From: Burkholderiaceae bacterium | Lineage (GTDB): Bacteria > Pseudomonadota > Gammaproteobacteria > Burkholderiales > Burkholderiaceae_E | Length of the DNA stretch: 64,000 nucleotides | Direction of reading: 5' to 3' | Assembly: GCA_024235875.1 (NCBI GenBank) | Contig: JACKLP010000001.1 | Location: 558,001-622,000, forward strand | Shown here: one piece after another, positions 1 to 9,271 of the stretch | Layout: each line of letters opens with the position of its first letter | Position numbering within the stretch: position 1 is the stretch's first letter | Notes under the pieces: model-generated | Database searches by the model: none | Seen by the model: the letters and a program-made list of their open reading frames with translations, nothing else | Told to the model about the DNA's origin: nothing | Translations under genes and position numbers: made by a program

Positions 1-1235
1 GAGCGATTGCAGGCGGCACAACCAACCGCTCGCCAGCCATTCGTGACCGGGTCGAGCTGGCGGCATTGCAGGCACAGGCGCCGCACCAGCCGCTGCGCGA
101 CGACGCCCAGCAGCGACGAGGACAGCAGGAAGGGCTCGATCCCCATGTCGATGAGCCGCGTGATCGCCGATGCCGCGTCGTTGGTGTGCAGGGTCGCCAG
201 CACCAGGTGCCCGGTCAGCGATGCCTGGACCGCGATCTGCGCGGTTTCGAGATCGCGAATCTCGCCGATCATCACGACATCCGGGTCCTGGCGCAGGATG
301 GCCCGCAAGGCCTTCGCGAAGCTCATGTCGATGCGCGAATTGACCTGGGTCTGTCCGATGCCATCGAGGTCGTACTCGACCGGGTCCTCGACCGTGAGGA
401 TGTTCGTGGTGGTCGAATCCAGGCGCGACAGCGCCGCGTAGAGCGTCGTCGACTTGCCGGACCCGGTCGGACCGGTGACCAGCACGATGCCGTGGGGCTG
501 ATGCACGAGCTTGTCGAATTGCGCCAGCGTCTCGGCGCCCATGCCGAGCTTGCCAAGGTCCAGGCGACCGGCTTCCTTGTCGAGCAGGCGCAGCACGGCC
601 CGCTCGCCATGCCCAGTGGGCAGCGTGGAGACGCGCACGTCGACCGGGCGACCGCCGATCCGCAGCGTGATCCGCCCGTCCTGGGGCAAGCGCTTCTCCG
701 CAATGTCGAGCTGCGACATGATCTTGATACGCGAGATCAGTGCCGCATGCAGTTCGCGACGCGGCCGCACGACATCGCGCAGCGTACCGTCGACCCGAAA
801 CCGCACCACCGAGTAGGTCTCGAAGGGCTCGATATGGATGTCCGATGCGCCATCGCGACTGGCCTGCGTAAGCAGCGCGTTGATCATGCGGATGATCGGC
901 GCATCGTCCTCGGTCTCGAGCAGGTCCTCGATCTGCGGGATGTCCTGCATCAGGCGCGACAGGTCCAGGTCGCTGGCAACCTCGTCCACGACCGAGGCGG
1001 CCGAGCCCTCTTGCTGCGAATAGGCGCGCGCGATCGCTGCACGTAACTCGTCGTCGGGCTTGCGCACCGGCGCAATGCGCATCGGCTGGATCCGAACCAG
1101 CTCGGCCAGCGCGGTGACCGGAGTCTGCTCGCCGATCCACACTTCCATGACGTCGTTCTCGACACCCGAGACCAGGATCTGGTTCGTGCGCGCGAAGCCG
1201 TATGGCACGTAGCGACCCGGCGATACCCTCGACAT
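1..1235 (-). CDS. gspE: Type II secretion ATPase GspE (partial, C-terminus outside window)
   Basis: Cytoplasmic hexameric ATPase that powers pseudopilus assembly in the type II secretion system. The ATG at 1235 lies 10 bases after the gspD stop, and 411 codons are visible before the window edge. The N-terminal region (residues about 1-110) should contact GspL. The nucleotide-binding domain carries the Walker A motif GPTGSGKST near residues 255-263, followed by VEDPVEY and the Walker B-like GEIRD. Near the edge there are two CxxC pairs (CLQC and CAAC), the zinc-binding tetracysteine element typical of GspE and absent from some pilus ATPases. It follows gspD in the same operon; gspF would be expected next, outside the window. 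Confidence 0.95.
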   Translation of the reverse strand, partial: MSRVSPGRYVPYGFARTNQILVSGVENDVMEVWIGEQTPVTALAELVRIQPMRIAPVRKPDDELRAAIARAYSQQEGSAASVVDEVASDLDLSRLMQDIPQIEDLLETEDDAPIIRMINALLTQASRDGASDIHIEPFETYSVVRFRVDGTLRDVVRPRRELHAALISRIKIMSQLDIAEKRLPQDGRITLRIGGRPVDVRVSTLPTGHGERAVLRLLDKEAGRLDLGKLGMGAETLAQFDKLVHQPHGIVLVTGPTGSGKSTTLYAALSRLDSTTTNILTVEDPVEYDLDGIGQTQVNSRIDMSFAKALRAILRQDPDVVMIGEIRDLETAQIAVQASLTGHLVLATLHTNDAASAITRLIDMGIEPFLLSSSLLGVVAQRLVRRLCLQCRQLDPVTNGWRAVGCAACNR

Positions 1236-1245
1236 GGTCGGCCGC

Positions 1246-3552
1246 TCAGTTGATGATCGGTTCGGGCTCGGTGACGTCGGCAGGCCGACGCGCGGGAGCC
1301 GTGACCGGCGGCGTGGGCGCGAACACCGGCGCCGGCGCGCCGCGCTGCGTCGGCGCCTGTACGCGAACGTCGAGCGCGGGCGTCGCCGCATTGGGCGCGA
1401 ACAGGGACCCGGCCTTGGGCGCTGCCTGCCCGGGCGGCGGCACCATGGCCGGCATCGGTGTGTTCGGCAGCGAGGGCAGCAACCAATGCTCGGCCATGCC
1501 GGAGTCACCGCGCAACTGCCGGATGTAGTCGTAGCGATCGGCCGTGACGCGATGCGCGGCATTGGCGTCGCGCATGATCACCGGACGCAGGAATACCAGC
1601 AGGTTGGTCTTGGTGCGCGATCGTTCGTCGTAGCGAAAGAGATTGCCGAGGAACGGGATGTCTCCCAGGCCGGGCACCTTGCTCGAGCCGCCACTGGTGC
1701 GCTCCTCGATGAGCCCGCCCAGCACGATGATCTGGCCGTCGTCGACGAGCACGTTCGACTCGATCGATCGCTTGTTGGTGATCAGGTCGGCCGCCACCGT
1801 GGAGGTCTGGACATTGGAGACCTCCTGGAAGATCTGCAGCTTCACCGTTCCCGACTCGGAGATCTGCGGCTTGACGCGCAGCGTGGTGCCTACATCCTTG
1901 CGCTCGATCGTCTGGAACGGATTCACCGAGCCCTGCGCCGCGCCCGTGTTGGTGAACTGGCCGGTCACGAACGGCACGTTCTGACCGATGATGATCCGTG
2001 CCTCTTCGTTGTCGAGTGTCATCAGGTTCGGGGTGGCCAGTACATTGGCCTTGCCCGTGCCCTCCAGCGCCCGCGCGAGCAGGCCCAGATTGAGCACCTC
2101 GCCGACACCGGGCAAGGTGACCGTGCCGCGCACGACGCCAAGGTTCAGGCCCTGGCTCAGCGAACTGATATTGGTCGTGGCACTGAGGATGTTCCCGCTG
2201 CCCGAACTCGATGAGAAGTTGGTGCCGCCGATCGCGCGATTGGTCCCCTGCGGCGCGCTCAGGAATTGCCACTGGATGCCCAGCTCGGCCGCCGTGTCGG
2301 CGGTGACCTCGACGATCAGCGACTCGATGAACACCTGCGCTCGGCGCACGTCCAGCTTCTCGATGACGGCGCGCAGATTCCGGAAGATCGGTTCGGACGC
2401 GGTGATGATCAGCGAGTTCGTGGTCGGATCGGCCACGATCGAGGCTCCCCCGGCGCTGACCGCGACCGGCGAGCCACCGCCGCCGCCACTTGCGCTGCCC
2501 AGGGGCGATGTCGCCGGTGTCGCGCCCCCCGGCTGTCCCGGTCCGCGCGCCTGGTTCAAGGTGTTCGTCGCCTGGCGCACGCTGGCGCTGACGCTGCTGG
2601 TAGGCTGGGTCGATGCCGCCGAGCCGGTCAGTACGGCACTCAGGGTCTGTGCGAGCTTGGCGGCCTCTGCATTGCGCAGGTAGACGACGTGGATGTTGCC
2701 TTGCACGCTGCTCGGCCGGTCGAGTCGGGCGACCAGCGTCTTGGCCAGGTTGATCTTGGCCGCGCTCGCCGCCCGGATCATGATCGCGTTCATGCGCGTA
2801 TCGGCCAGCACCGTCACGCGCTGGCCGGCATCGGTCGGCGCGCCCTGGCCGCCGCCGCCGTTGAGCAGCCGGTCCACCGCCACCGCCAGCTCGCTCGCCA
2901 GCCCATTGCGCACCGGGATGACCTCGAGCGGGCTGGTACTGGGGCTGTCGAGCGTGGCGATGATGCGGGCGATGCGTCGCAGGTTGTTCGCATAGTCGGT
3001 GACGACCAGCGAATTGTTGTTGGGATAGGCGACGATGGTGTTGTTCGGCGCGATCAGGGGCCGAAGGACCGGGACCAGCGCCGAGGCGGACTCGTAGTTG
3101 AGTCGGAAGATCTGTGTCACCACCTGGTCGCCGCCCGTCGTCGTGGTTCGTGACGCGGTGACCGGTCCCGACTGCAGCTTGGCGTCGGCCTCGGGGATCA
3201 CCTTGGAGAGCGACCCCGCCTCCACGACCGCAAAGCCCTGAAGTCGCAGCGCGGCCAGCAGCAGCCGGTAGGCCTCGGCGCGGGTGACCGGCCTGGGCGT
3301 CTCTACGGTGATCTTGCCGCGCACCCGCGGGTCGATCACGAAGGTCCGGTCGAGCAGGTGACCGAAGGCGCCGACCACCGAATCGATGTCGGCATCCTTG
3401 AAGTTCAGTGTCACCGCATCGGGGCCTTGGGCACGCGTTCCAGACGGAAACGCGCCGACCACAGCCACCACGACGACCACCAGGATCGACGCGAGCACGC
3501 TGCGCGCGTTTCGACCGGACATGGGCAGGAAAGTTCGCAAGGGCCCGATCAT
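1246..3552 (-). CDS. gspD: Type II secretion outer-membrane secretin GspD
   Basis: Multimeric outer-membrane channel of the type II system. The chosen ATG at 3552 overlaps the gspN stop by four bases (ATGA) and gives 768 residues; a second ATG at 3522 is possible. The N-terminus has a basic stretch and a hydrophobic segment (LASILVVVVVAVVGAFPSG) ending near TRAQ, a signal peptide. Next come the N0 domain (VTLNFKDADIDSVVGAF), repeated N1-N3 KH-like domains with YPNNNSLVVTD and NAIMIRA signatures, and a Gly/Ser/Pro-rich linker near residues 390-430. The secretin core with VPFVTGQ and VGTTLRVKPQI follows. The C-terminal tail after about residue 690 is Pro/Ala-rich and could be the S-domain or pilotin-contact region. 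Confidence 0.96.
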   Translation of the reverse strand: MIGPLRTFLPMSGRNARSVLASILVVVVVAVVGAFPSGTRAQGPDAVTLNFKDADIDSVVGAFGHLLDRTFVIDPRVRGKITVETPRPVTRAEAYRLLLAALRLQGFAVVEAGSLSKVIPEADAKLQSGPVTASRTTTTGGDQVVTQIFRLNYESASALVPVLRPLIAPNNTIVAYPNNNSLVVTDYANNLRRIARIIATLDSPSTSPLEVIPVRNGLASELAVAVDRLLNGGGGQGAPTDAGQRVTVLADTRMNAIMIRAASAAKINLAKTLVARLDRPSSVQGNIHVVYLRNAEAAKLAQTLSAVLTGSAASTQPTSSVSASVRQATNTLNQARGPGQPGGATPATSPLGSASGGGGGSPVAVSAGGASIVADPTTNSLIITASEPIFRNLRAVIEKLDVRRAQVFIESLIVEVTADTAAELGIQWQFLSAPQGTNRAIGGTNFSSSSGSGNILSATTNISSLSQGLNLGVVRGTVTLPGVGEVLNLGLLARALEGTGKANVLATPNLMTLDNEEARIIIGQNVPFVTGQFTNTGAAQGSVNPFQTIERKDVGTTLRVKPQISESGTVKLQIFQEVSNVQTSTVAADLITNKRSIESNVLVDDGQIIVLGGLIEERTSGGSSKVPGLGDIPFLGNLFRYDERSRTKTNLLVFLRPVIMRDANAAHRVTADRYDYIRQLRGDSGMAEHWLLPSLPNTPMPAMVPPPGQAAPKAGSLFAPNAATPALDVRVQAPTQRGAPAPVFAPTPPVTAPARRPADVTEPEPIIN

Positions 3553-4343
3553 GCGCCGATCTTGATGACGGTGTGATCGCCCTGGCGGCGGCCGATCAGC
3601 CCGAGAAACGCGTTCAGGCGCGCCCGCTCGGCCTCGTCGGCGCGGGCTTCCGCGGTGAATCGGACGCCGCCACGGCGGTCGAAGGTGCCCGAGCCACTGA
3701 GCCGCAAGGGCCCGTTGATGGTCTCGATCCGAAGATCGGCGCGCTGTCCCGCCCCGACCACCGCGACCCGGTAGCTGCCCACCGGGCTGACCGGCGTCAG
3801 CGCCGATGACATGTCGCGCAACTCGAGCTCGGCTCGCCCGTTGAATGATCCCTGCTTCAGCGTCAGTCCTTCCCAGCGCATGGAAAGCGCGCCGGCCGGC
3901 TTGATTGTATTCCACGGGGAGCCCAAGCGACCGAGAGCGACCGAGGGCAGTGAAACCGAACCGCGCCCGACCCGGACCTCGATCAGCGAGCCATTGATCG
4001 GGACCGCGGCACTCATGCTGTCGTGTCTGAAACTCGCGTCCACCAGCCCCAGGAACAGCGGCAGCACGGATACCCGCCACGACACCCTTCCCGGCACCGC
4101 GACCCCCGGCAGTACCCGGGCCCGACGGGTCGCATCGGCCACCACGGCCGGATCCGTGAGCACGATCCGTCCCGAGCCGCGCCAAACGGTGCCGGCGGTC
4201 TCCACCAGTGCCACCCGTCCCTGCGTGGCCGATCCCAGGAAGGCCGCCACGAAACTGGCCGGCGCGAACAAGGCCACCGTCAGTGCCACCGCGACGACAC
4301 CACTGAGCACGAAGCCGAGCCAGCGCAGCGCCGATCGCCTCAT
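3549..4343 (-). CDS. gspN: Type II secretion protein GspN
   Basis: Inner-membrane accessory protein of type II secretion, found in only some systems. The ATG at 4343 overlaps the gspM stop by four bases and gives 264 residues. One N-terminal membrane segment (residues about 8-32, WLGFVLSGVVAVALTVALF) is followed by a periplasmic beta-rich domain with GTVWRGSGRIVL and INGPLRLSGSGTF, typical of GspN. Its position between gspM and gspD fits the usual order in betaproteobacteria. The frame is open well upstream of this start, but that part is an antisense-like frame of gspM and is not coding. Confidence 0.88.
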   Translation of the reverse strand: MRRSALRWLGFVLSGVVAVALTVALFAPASFVAAFLGSATQGRVALVETAGTVWRGSGRIVLTDPAVVADATRRARVLPGVAVPGRVSWRVSVLPLFLGLVDASFRHDSMSAAVPINGSLIEVRVGRGSVSLPSVALGRLGSPWNTIKPAGALSMRWEGLTLKQGSFNGRAELELRDMSSALTPVSPVGSYRVAVVGAGQRADLRIETINGPLRLSGSGTFDRRGGVRFTAEARADEAERARLNAFLGLIGRRQGDHTVIKIGA

Positions 4344-4858
4344 GGCTTGCCCGCTCCCGGCAACTCGATGGCCATCCGGACCGCGACGAAGCCGGGGCTC
4401 GGATCCCGATTGGCACTCAGGTCGACGACACGGGCCCGGGTTTCGCGTATCGCCAGCTCCAGCCAGTCGAGCCAGGCGCCAAAGCCCACCCGCGCGAATC
4501 GCAGCTCGATCCGGTCGCCGCGAACCTCGATCGTGGCCAGCGCCTGAAGCCCTGCCGCCTGCAGCGAGCGTTCCAGCTGGCCGCGGATCGCCGATTGCGA
4601 CTGCAGTCGATCCGGCACCGCGCCCAGATCGCGCGCCTCCAGCGCGAGCGACTCCATCTTGGCCAGTTGCGCGCGCATGCCGGGCAGATCGCGCAACAGG
4701 CTGGTTCGCCCCTTCCAGGCAGGTTCGAAGAACATCAGATAGACGACGGCCACGAACACGATCGCGAGCGCCGCCACGATCAGGCGGCGCTCGCGCGGTG
4801 CCAGCGAGCGCCATTTCTCGAAGGCCTGCTCCAGGCCGGGATAGCTTCGTTGCGCCAT
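4340..4858 (-). CDS. gspM: Type II secretion protein GspM
   Basis: Bitopic inner-membrane protein that binds and stabilises GspL in the assembly platform. It has 172 residues: a short cytoplasmic N-terminus, a membrane segment at about 27-45 (LIVAALAIVFVAVVYLMFF), then a periplasmic coiled-coil and ferredoxin-like domain containing the conserved WLDWLELAIRE segment. The start at 4858 shares one base with the gspL stop, and the 3' end overlaps gspN, so translational coupling is likely. Confidence 0.92.
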   Translation of the reverse strand: MAQRSYPGLEQAFEKWRSLAPRERRLIVAALAIVFVAVVYLMFFEPAWKGRTSLLRDLPGMRAQLAKMESLALEARDLGAVPDRLQSQSAIRGQLERSLQAAGLQALATIEVRGDRIELRFARVGFGAWLDWLELAIRETRARVVDLSANRDPSPGFVAVRMAIELPGAGKP

Positions 4859-6273
4859 CAGTTCAATGCCACCGTCGCCGTATTGTTGGCGCCGGTCTCG
4901 AATTGCAGTTTCAGTCCCAGGCGCAGGCAGTCCTGTTGCAGCTTCGTTCGCGCGGCCGCCGACGCAACCAGCTTCTCGGCAAAGCGAACGCGTAGCCGGC
5001 CATCGCGGAACTCGATCCCGTTGAGGGCGTCCGGCGCCTTGGCCCCCATGGCCCGCGAGAATCGGGCCACCATCGGGACGAAGTCGCCCGGCCCGCTACG
5101 ACCGGCTCGCGCACGCATCTGGGCCAGCTGCCGTTCCATCTGGAGCAGCGGATCCACCACCACCTTTGCCTGCGGGAAGCTCTCGCGGAATCTTTGCGTC
5201 ATCTCGGCACGAATCGCGTTGCGCTCCTGGACCAGGCGCCCCCAATGCAGGTTGAGCCCGACCAGAAACACGACCAGGCTGCCCGCGGCAAGCGCCGCCG
5301 GCACGCGCCAGGCGCGCCAGTCAACATCGGCAAAACGGCGCCGCCAACCCGCGTCGCTGCGACCGGCCAACAGGTCATAGCCGGCGACCGTCGACGCATC
5401 GGGTACCTGCAAGGGCACCAGGGAGGCCGACATCGAGAGGGTCGCCGCCGCGCGCTCCAGGGGCTGGCGCCAGCCGGCATCGTCGCCGAATGCGACGATT
5501 CGGCGCGCGGACGCGGCTTCGGCGCGGGCACCGATCGGCGACGGGTCGACATCGGGCACGGGCTCGACGACTTCGGCGTTCGGGTCTTGATCGAGAGACG
5601 CGGCATCGGCCTCGGTTTCCTCGTCCGGTCGACCTTCGCTCACGGTCACGGCCCCGAGCCCGGCCGCCCCCAAGGCCTGAGCCCGCACGACCGCCAGGGC
5701 ATCGGCCAGCGCACGCTCACGCTCGGACGGCTCGGGCCCGGCCGACCAGCCCAGGCCCGCGTCGGGACCGATACGAAACGCGATGCCGTCATGCACCAGC
5801 GTCGCGGAGATACTGCCCGCACGCCATGGCGCGGCGAGCTGCCCCGGAATCGCGGCGCCGACCCGGATCCCGCGGCGCTCGAATGCGCCGCTGACGAACT
5901 CGAGCCAGGCGCGATCGATGACGGCAACGGTTCGGGCCTCGGTGCCCGCACGTCGCGGACCCAGCACCAACGCGCACGACTGCGGGTCTTGCAGCAGGCT
6001 GTCCTCGACCACGTTCGGCAAGGCCTGACGCAGCTTCGCGCCGGACATCGGCGGCAGCCGCACCGGCACGAGCGATACATCGCGCGCATCGAAGACCAGC
6101 GTCACCTGGCGCAACGTCGGCAAGGCGTCGAGACTGAAGCGATCGAGCGCGAGTTCGCCGCCGGTGGCATGCAAGCTGACCAGGCACGGCTCGTGCGCGA
6201 AGCCGCGCTCGCCGATCGCGCGCGGCGGGATCCAGATCACTGCCTGTGATTTCTTCAGTACCGCTGCTGCCAT
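4858..6273 (-). CDS. gspL: Type II secretion protein GspL
   Basis: Inner-membrane platform protein that links the GspE ATPase to GspM. It has 471 residues. The first about 310 form the actin-like cytoplasmic domain, here containing an acidic linker near residues 220-245 (EETEADAASLDQDPNAEVVE). A single membrane segment follows at about 325-345 (VPAALAAGSLVVFLVGLNL), then a periplasmic ferredoxin-like domain. The start overlaps the end of gspK by 19 bases. Confidence 0.92.
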   Translation of the reverse strand: MAAAVLKKSQAVIWIPPRAIGERGFAHEPCLVSLHATGGELALDRFSLDALPTLRQVTLVFDARDVSLVPVRLPPMSGAKLRQALPNVVEDSLLQDPQSCALVLGPRRAGTEARTVAVIDRAWLEFVSGAFERRGIRVGAAIPGQLAAPWRAGSISATLVHDGIAFRIGPDAGLGWSAGPEPSERERALADALAVVRAQALGAAGLGAVTVSEGRPDEETEADAASLDQDPNAEVVEPVPDVDPSPIGARAEAASARRIVAFGDDAGWRQPLERAAATLSMSASLVPLQVPDASTVAGYDLLAGRSDAGWRRRFADVDWRAWRVPAALAAGSLVVFLVGLNLHWGRLVQERNAIRAEMTQRFRESFPQAKVVVDPLLQMERQLAQMRARAGRSGPGDFVPMVARFSRAMGAKAPDALNGIEFRDGRLRVRFAEKLVASAAARTKLQQDCLRLGLKLQFETGANNTATVALN

Positions 6274-7256
6274 ATCACTTCAATTCGCTGTCCGCGGCGC
6301 GCGAGCAGGGTCTCGGAGACCGTTTCGACCCGGCCGAAGCGTACCACCCCGTGGACGAGGAAGAAATTCGAGGACACGCTCACGCGTCCGCCCAGGTCGG
6401 TCGCGTCGAGCGACAACGCGGCCGCCACGTCGCCGACGTTGCGATGAAAGGTATTCTCGCGCGAGAGGACGAAGCGCCGCGCGGTTTCCGCGCCGATCTT
6501 CTCCGACATCGCCGCGATCACGGGCGCGCTTGCCGTGTTCGCATTGACCGCGGTCGCCTCGCCGGCAAGCGGCAGGAAGACCACGTGTGGGCGCAAGGCC
6601 TCGATCACGTCATCGGTGAAGCCGGGCACCGTGCGCAGGTCGTCGACTCGCAGCAGCGGCAGCGCAAGCGGTGCGCGCCGCGCCCCGTCGACAAGGCTCG
6701 GTCGCGCCGCGAGCAAGCGTGCGAGCAGTGCCTCGGAGAGCGACTGCGGCTGGTCGAGGTTGGCCAGTAGCCGCCTGAACACCGCGAGCCATCCGGCATC
6801 GGGGACCGGCTGGCCTTCCGCCAACACGGCCGCGACGAGATCGTTCAAGTTCAGGCGACCTTGCGCGTCGGCGATGTCGCCGCGCAAGGTCGCCGCGCGG
6901 GAGGGATCGTCGATGCGCGCGCCGGCGGTCACCGTTTCGTCGAGCCGCGTCTCCTCGACCGGCGTGGCCCATGCCTCGAGCAGGTGATCGACGCCCGGGC
7001 TGGTGATGGTATCGGCCCGGAGCACGACCCTGGCCCAGTCGATCGCGGCACGCTCGATCCAGCGCGTCTGCGCGAGCGCGAGCCGGTTCTCGACCGAACG
7101 CAGGGTGACGTGCTCGCGCGTGTACAGGCTGCCGATGACCAGGGTCGCCAGCGCGACCACCAGCATCACGCCGACGATCGCCGCACCGCGCTCTCGTTGC
7201 GCGCTCCAAGGCCGCGGGGCGGCACGAGCCGTGGTAGAAATGGGAGCGGCGGGCAT
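6255..7256 (-). CDS. gspK: Type II secretion minor pseudopilin GspK
   Basis: Largest minor pseudopilin, which caps the pseudopilus tip with GspI and GspJ. The ATG at 7256 gives 333 residues with the type III signal at RGAAIVGVMLVVALATLVIG. As usual for GspK, position +5 after cleavage is not the glutamate found in other pseudopilins (G-AAIVG). The helix-hairpin-helix-like segment VDDLRTVPGFTDDVIEALRPH and VNANTASAPVIAAM match the GspK family. It lies six bases after gspJ. Confidence 0.93.
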   Translation of the reverse strand: MPAAPISTTARAAPRPWSAQRERGAAIVGVMLVVALATLVIGSLYTREHVTLRSVENRLALAQTRWIERAAIDWARVVLRADTITSPGVDHLLEAWATPVEETRLDETVTAGARIDDPSRAATLRGDIADAQGRLNLNDLVAAVLAEGQPVPDAGWLAVFRRLLANLDQPQSLSEALLARLLAARPSLVDGARRAPLALPLLRVDDLRTVPGFTDDVIEALRPHVVFLPLAGEATAVNANTASAPVIAAMSEKIGAETARRFVLSRENTFHRNVGDVAAALSLDATDLGGRVSVSSNFFLVHGVVRFGRVETVSETLLARRGQRIEVIWQQRY

Positions 7257-7261
7257 CGGGC

Positions 7262-7912
7262 TCAGTCCTTGACCGCGAACACGCGCACGATCAGGGCGCC
7301 GCCTCGACGCAGGTTCAGTTCCACGCCGCTCGGGCCCCCGTAGGGCGCGTTGACGGTTGCCGTCGTCGCGGCGACGGGTGGCGGCAGTTGCAGCAGTGCG
7401 GCGGTATCGAGCCACTGGCGCCGTCCGTCGACCCAGGCGCGATACTCGATTCCTTCGATCCCGGACAGCAGCGGCTGCCAGACCAGCGCCGCGGCCGCGG
7501 CCTCGCCGCTGGCCGCGAGGTCGGGTGACCAGGCACCGAAGCCGCGTTCGAAGACGCCGCCACGGAGTCGATAGAACACCCGTTGAAGCCGCCCGGCCTG
7601 CTCGCCCACGCCCTGGCGCAGGATCGCGAGCATCGGCGGCCCATCCGCCTGGTCGGGCAGGAAGGCGATGGGCCAGCTCGCATAGCCCTCGAACAGGCGT
7701 ACGGCCCAGGACCGGCGCAGGTCCTCGTCGAGTTGCGCGAACACGGTCGCCAGCGCCCTGGTTTCGTTGGATCGCGTCGTGATGTCTTCACGGCTGCGCA
7801 GCACGGCATCCATGCCGCGCCAGCAAAGCACCGACAGCACGGCCATCAAGGCCACTGCGACAAGCAGCTCCAGTAGCGTGAATCCGCGAATGCGGGTGGC
7901 CCGGGTCGGCAT
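7262..7912 (-). CDS. gspJ: Type II secretion minor pseudopilin GspJ
   Basis: Minor pseudopilin of the tip complex. It has 216 residues, with the prepilin peptidase site and hydrophobic helix RGFTLLELLVAVALMAVLS at residues 9-27, including the conserved Glu at +5. The rest is a periplasmic beta-rich domain including RRSWAVRLFEG and YRLRGGVFER. It sits three bases downstream of the gspI stop, within the operon. Confidence 0.94.
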   Translation of the reverse strand: MPTRATRIRGFTLLELLVAVALMAVLSVLCWRGMDAVLRSREDITTRSNETRALATVFAQLDEDLRRSWAVRLFEGYASWPIAFLPDQADGPPMLAILRQGVGEQAGRLQRVFYRLRGGVFERGFGAWSPDLAASGEAAAAALVWQPLLSGIEGIEYRAWVDGRRQWLDTAALLQLPPPVAATTATVNAPYGGPSGVELNLRRGGALIVRVFAVKD

Positions 7913-7915
7913 CGC

Positions 7916-8296
7916 TCAGATGCCCTGGGTCGCGAAGCCGATCAGGCGCGCCAGCCGGTGGCCATCACGGTCGAGCACGCTCACCTGCACGCGCCGGAAG
8001 AAGCGGTTCGGGGTCGCGAACACCTCGTCGACGCAAACCAGGGCCCTGCCTGCCTGCGAGCAGTCGTATTGCCTTCGTCCCAGCGCCGGGAACTCGTTCG
8101 TGATCCGGATCTGCGCGAGCCGGTTCTCGGCGCTCCATTGCGCCAGGCCACGGTCACGCAAGTCGGCGCTGCCGATGCGCAGGGCCGTGGTGGCCCGTAC
8201 CGAGGCCATCAGGGCGACCGCCGCGATGGTCAACGCGACCAGCACCTCGATCAGCGTGAACCCACCGACGTGCGCGCGGCGTCGGACAGTGCTCAT
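7916..8296 (-). CDS. gspI: Type II secretion minor pseudopilin GspI
   Basis: Minor pseudopilin thought to start tip-complex assembly. It has 126 residues and an N-methylation motif GGFTLIEVLVALTIAAVALM at residues 11-30. The short C-terminal domain contains RDRGLAQWSAENRLAQIRI, close to the family pattern. The start codon overlaps the gspH stop by four bases. Confidence 0.94.
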   Translation of the reverse strand: MSTVRRRAHVGGFTLIEVLVALTIAAVALMASVRATTALRIGSADLRDRGLAQWSAENRLAQIRITNEFPALGRRQYDCSQAGRALVCVDEVFATPNRFFRRVQVSVLDRDGHRLARLIGFATQGI

Positions 8297-8751
8297 CGCG
8301 CCAGCTCGAACACGCCGAGCCCGTCGGCCTGCACCGTGGCCTGGCGACCGTCACGTGCCAGGTGGAGCGCGAAGGGCGTGTCGACGACATCGCGACCGAA
8401 CTCGATCTGTTCGCCGCCATCGGGCCGCTCCACCTTGATCGTCGTCGGTCCCGACCAGGCACGGACCCGCAAGTCGCGATCGTCGAGCAGCGGCTGCCAG
8501 CGCGCGGCGCGCCGGATCATGAAGCGATACTCCAGATCGTCGGCCTCGAAGCGGATCGGGGCGCCGCGAACGAGCGCCTCCTCGCGCGCGAGCGACAGCA
8601 GCATCGCCAGTCGTTCGGCATCGAACTGGAGGCTGCGGTCTGCGCCTCGAATGGACAGACCAACGACCGTCATCAGCACGCTGGCGATGACCAGCGCGAC
8701 CAGCACCTCGATCAGGGTGAATCCGCTCGTACGCGCGCCGGACCTCGGCAC
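8293..8751 (-). CDS. gspH: Type II secretion minor pseudopilin GspH (GTG start)
   Basis: Minor pseudopilin of 152 residues with the motif SGFTLIEVLVALVIASVLM near its N-terminus. The first in-frame ATG (8844) would overlap gspG by 83 bases and add a leader unlike other prepilins. A GAGG ribosome-binding site, overlapping the gspG stop, lies 8 bases before a GTG at 8751 (MPRSGARTSGFTLIEV), so that start was chosen. A TTG at 8757 is a weaker option because it is too close to the GAGG. Confidence 0.88.
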   Translation of the reverse strand: MPRSGARTSGFTLIEVLVALVIASVLMTVVGLSIRGADRSLQFDAERLAMLLSLAREEALVRGAPIRFEADDLEYRFMIRRAARWQPLLDDRDLRVRAWSGPTTIKVERPDGGEQIEFGRDVVDTPFALHLARDGRQATVQADGLGVFELAR

Positions 8752-8761
8752 CCGCAAGACC

Positions 8762-9196
8762 TCAGCGATTGAGTTGCCAGGAGCCGATATCGGCGTTGAC
8801 GCCTTCGCCGCCGGGTTGGCCGTCGGCACCGTAGCTGAACACATCGATCTCGCCCTTGATGCCCGGGTTCAGGTACTGATAGGGATGTCCCCACGGGTCC
8901 TTGGGCGGTGACTTCAGGTATTGCTTCCAGTTCGTTGCCGCCGGTTCGCCGCCCGGGCGCTGCACCAGCGCGAGCAGGCCTTGCTCGGTGCTCGGGTAGC
9001 GCTGGTTGTCCAGCCGGTAGCTCTCGAGCGCCTGGAGTACGTTGCCTATGTCGTACTTGGCCGCCGTGACGCGGGCCTCGTCGGGCTTGTCCATGACGCG
9101 CGGCACGATCAAGGCCGCGAGCACGCCCAGGATGAGGATGACGACCATGATCTCGATCAGCGTGAAACCACGCTGATCGCTGAAGCGACGCTGCAT
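8762..9196 (-). CDS. gspG: Type II secretion major pseudopilin GspG
   Basis: Main subunit of the pseudopilus. The ATG at 9196 gives 144 residues beginning MQRRFSDQRGFTLIEIMVV, with cleavage after the Gly and Glu at +5. The C-terminal domain has the conserved GWGxPY-type segment (DPWGHPYQYLNPG) and the calcium-site region FSYGADGQPGGEGVNADIG. It is the first gene of the minus-strand operon; the promoter should lie in the 75 bases shared with gspC. Confidence 0.97.
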   Translation of the reverse strand: MQRRFSDQRGFTLIEIMVVILILGVLAALIVPRVMDKPDEARVTAAKYDIGNVLQALESYRLDNQRYPSTEQGLLALVQRPGGEPAATNWKQYLKSPPKDPWGHPYQYLNPGIKGEIDVFSYGADGQPGGEGVNADIGSWQLNR

Positions 9197-9271
9197 GTCG
9201 GGACTCGGGGGAGTGGGTTGCAGTAAGGGCGGTATGATAGCAGCGCCACCCCTTTCCCCCCTTGGCAAGCG

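Noticed and set aside
66..1046. Long plus-strand frame opposite gspE
   Set aside because: Arg/Gln/Asp-rich translation with no family resemblance; it is the complement of a clear GspE coding frame in GC-rich DNA.
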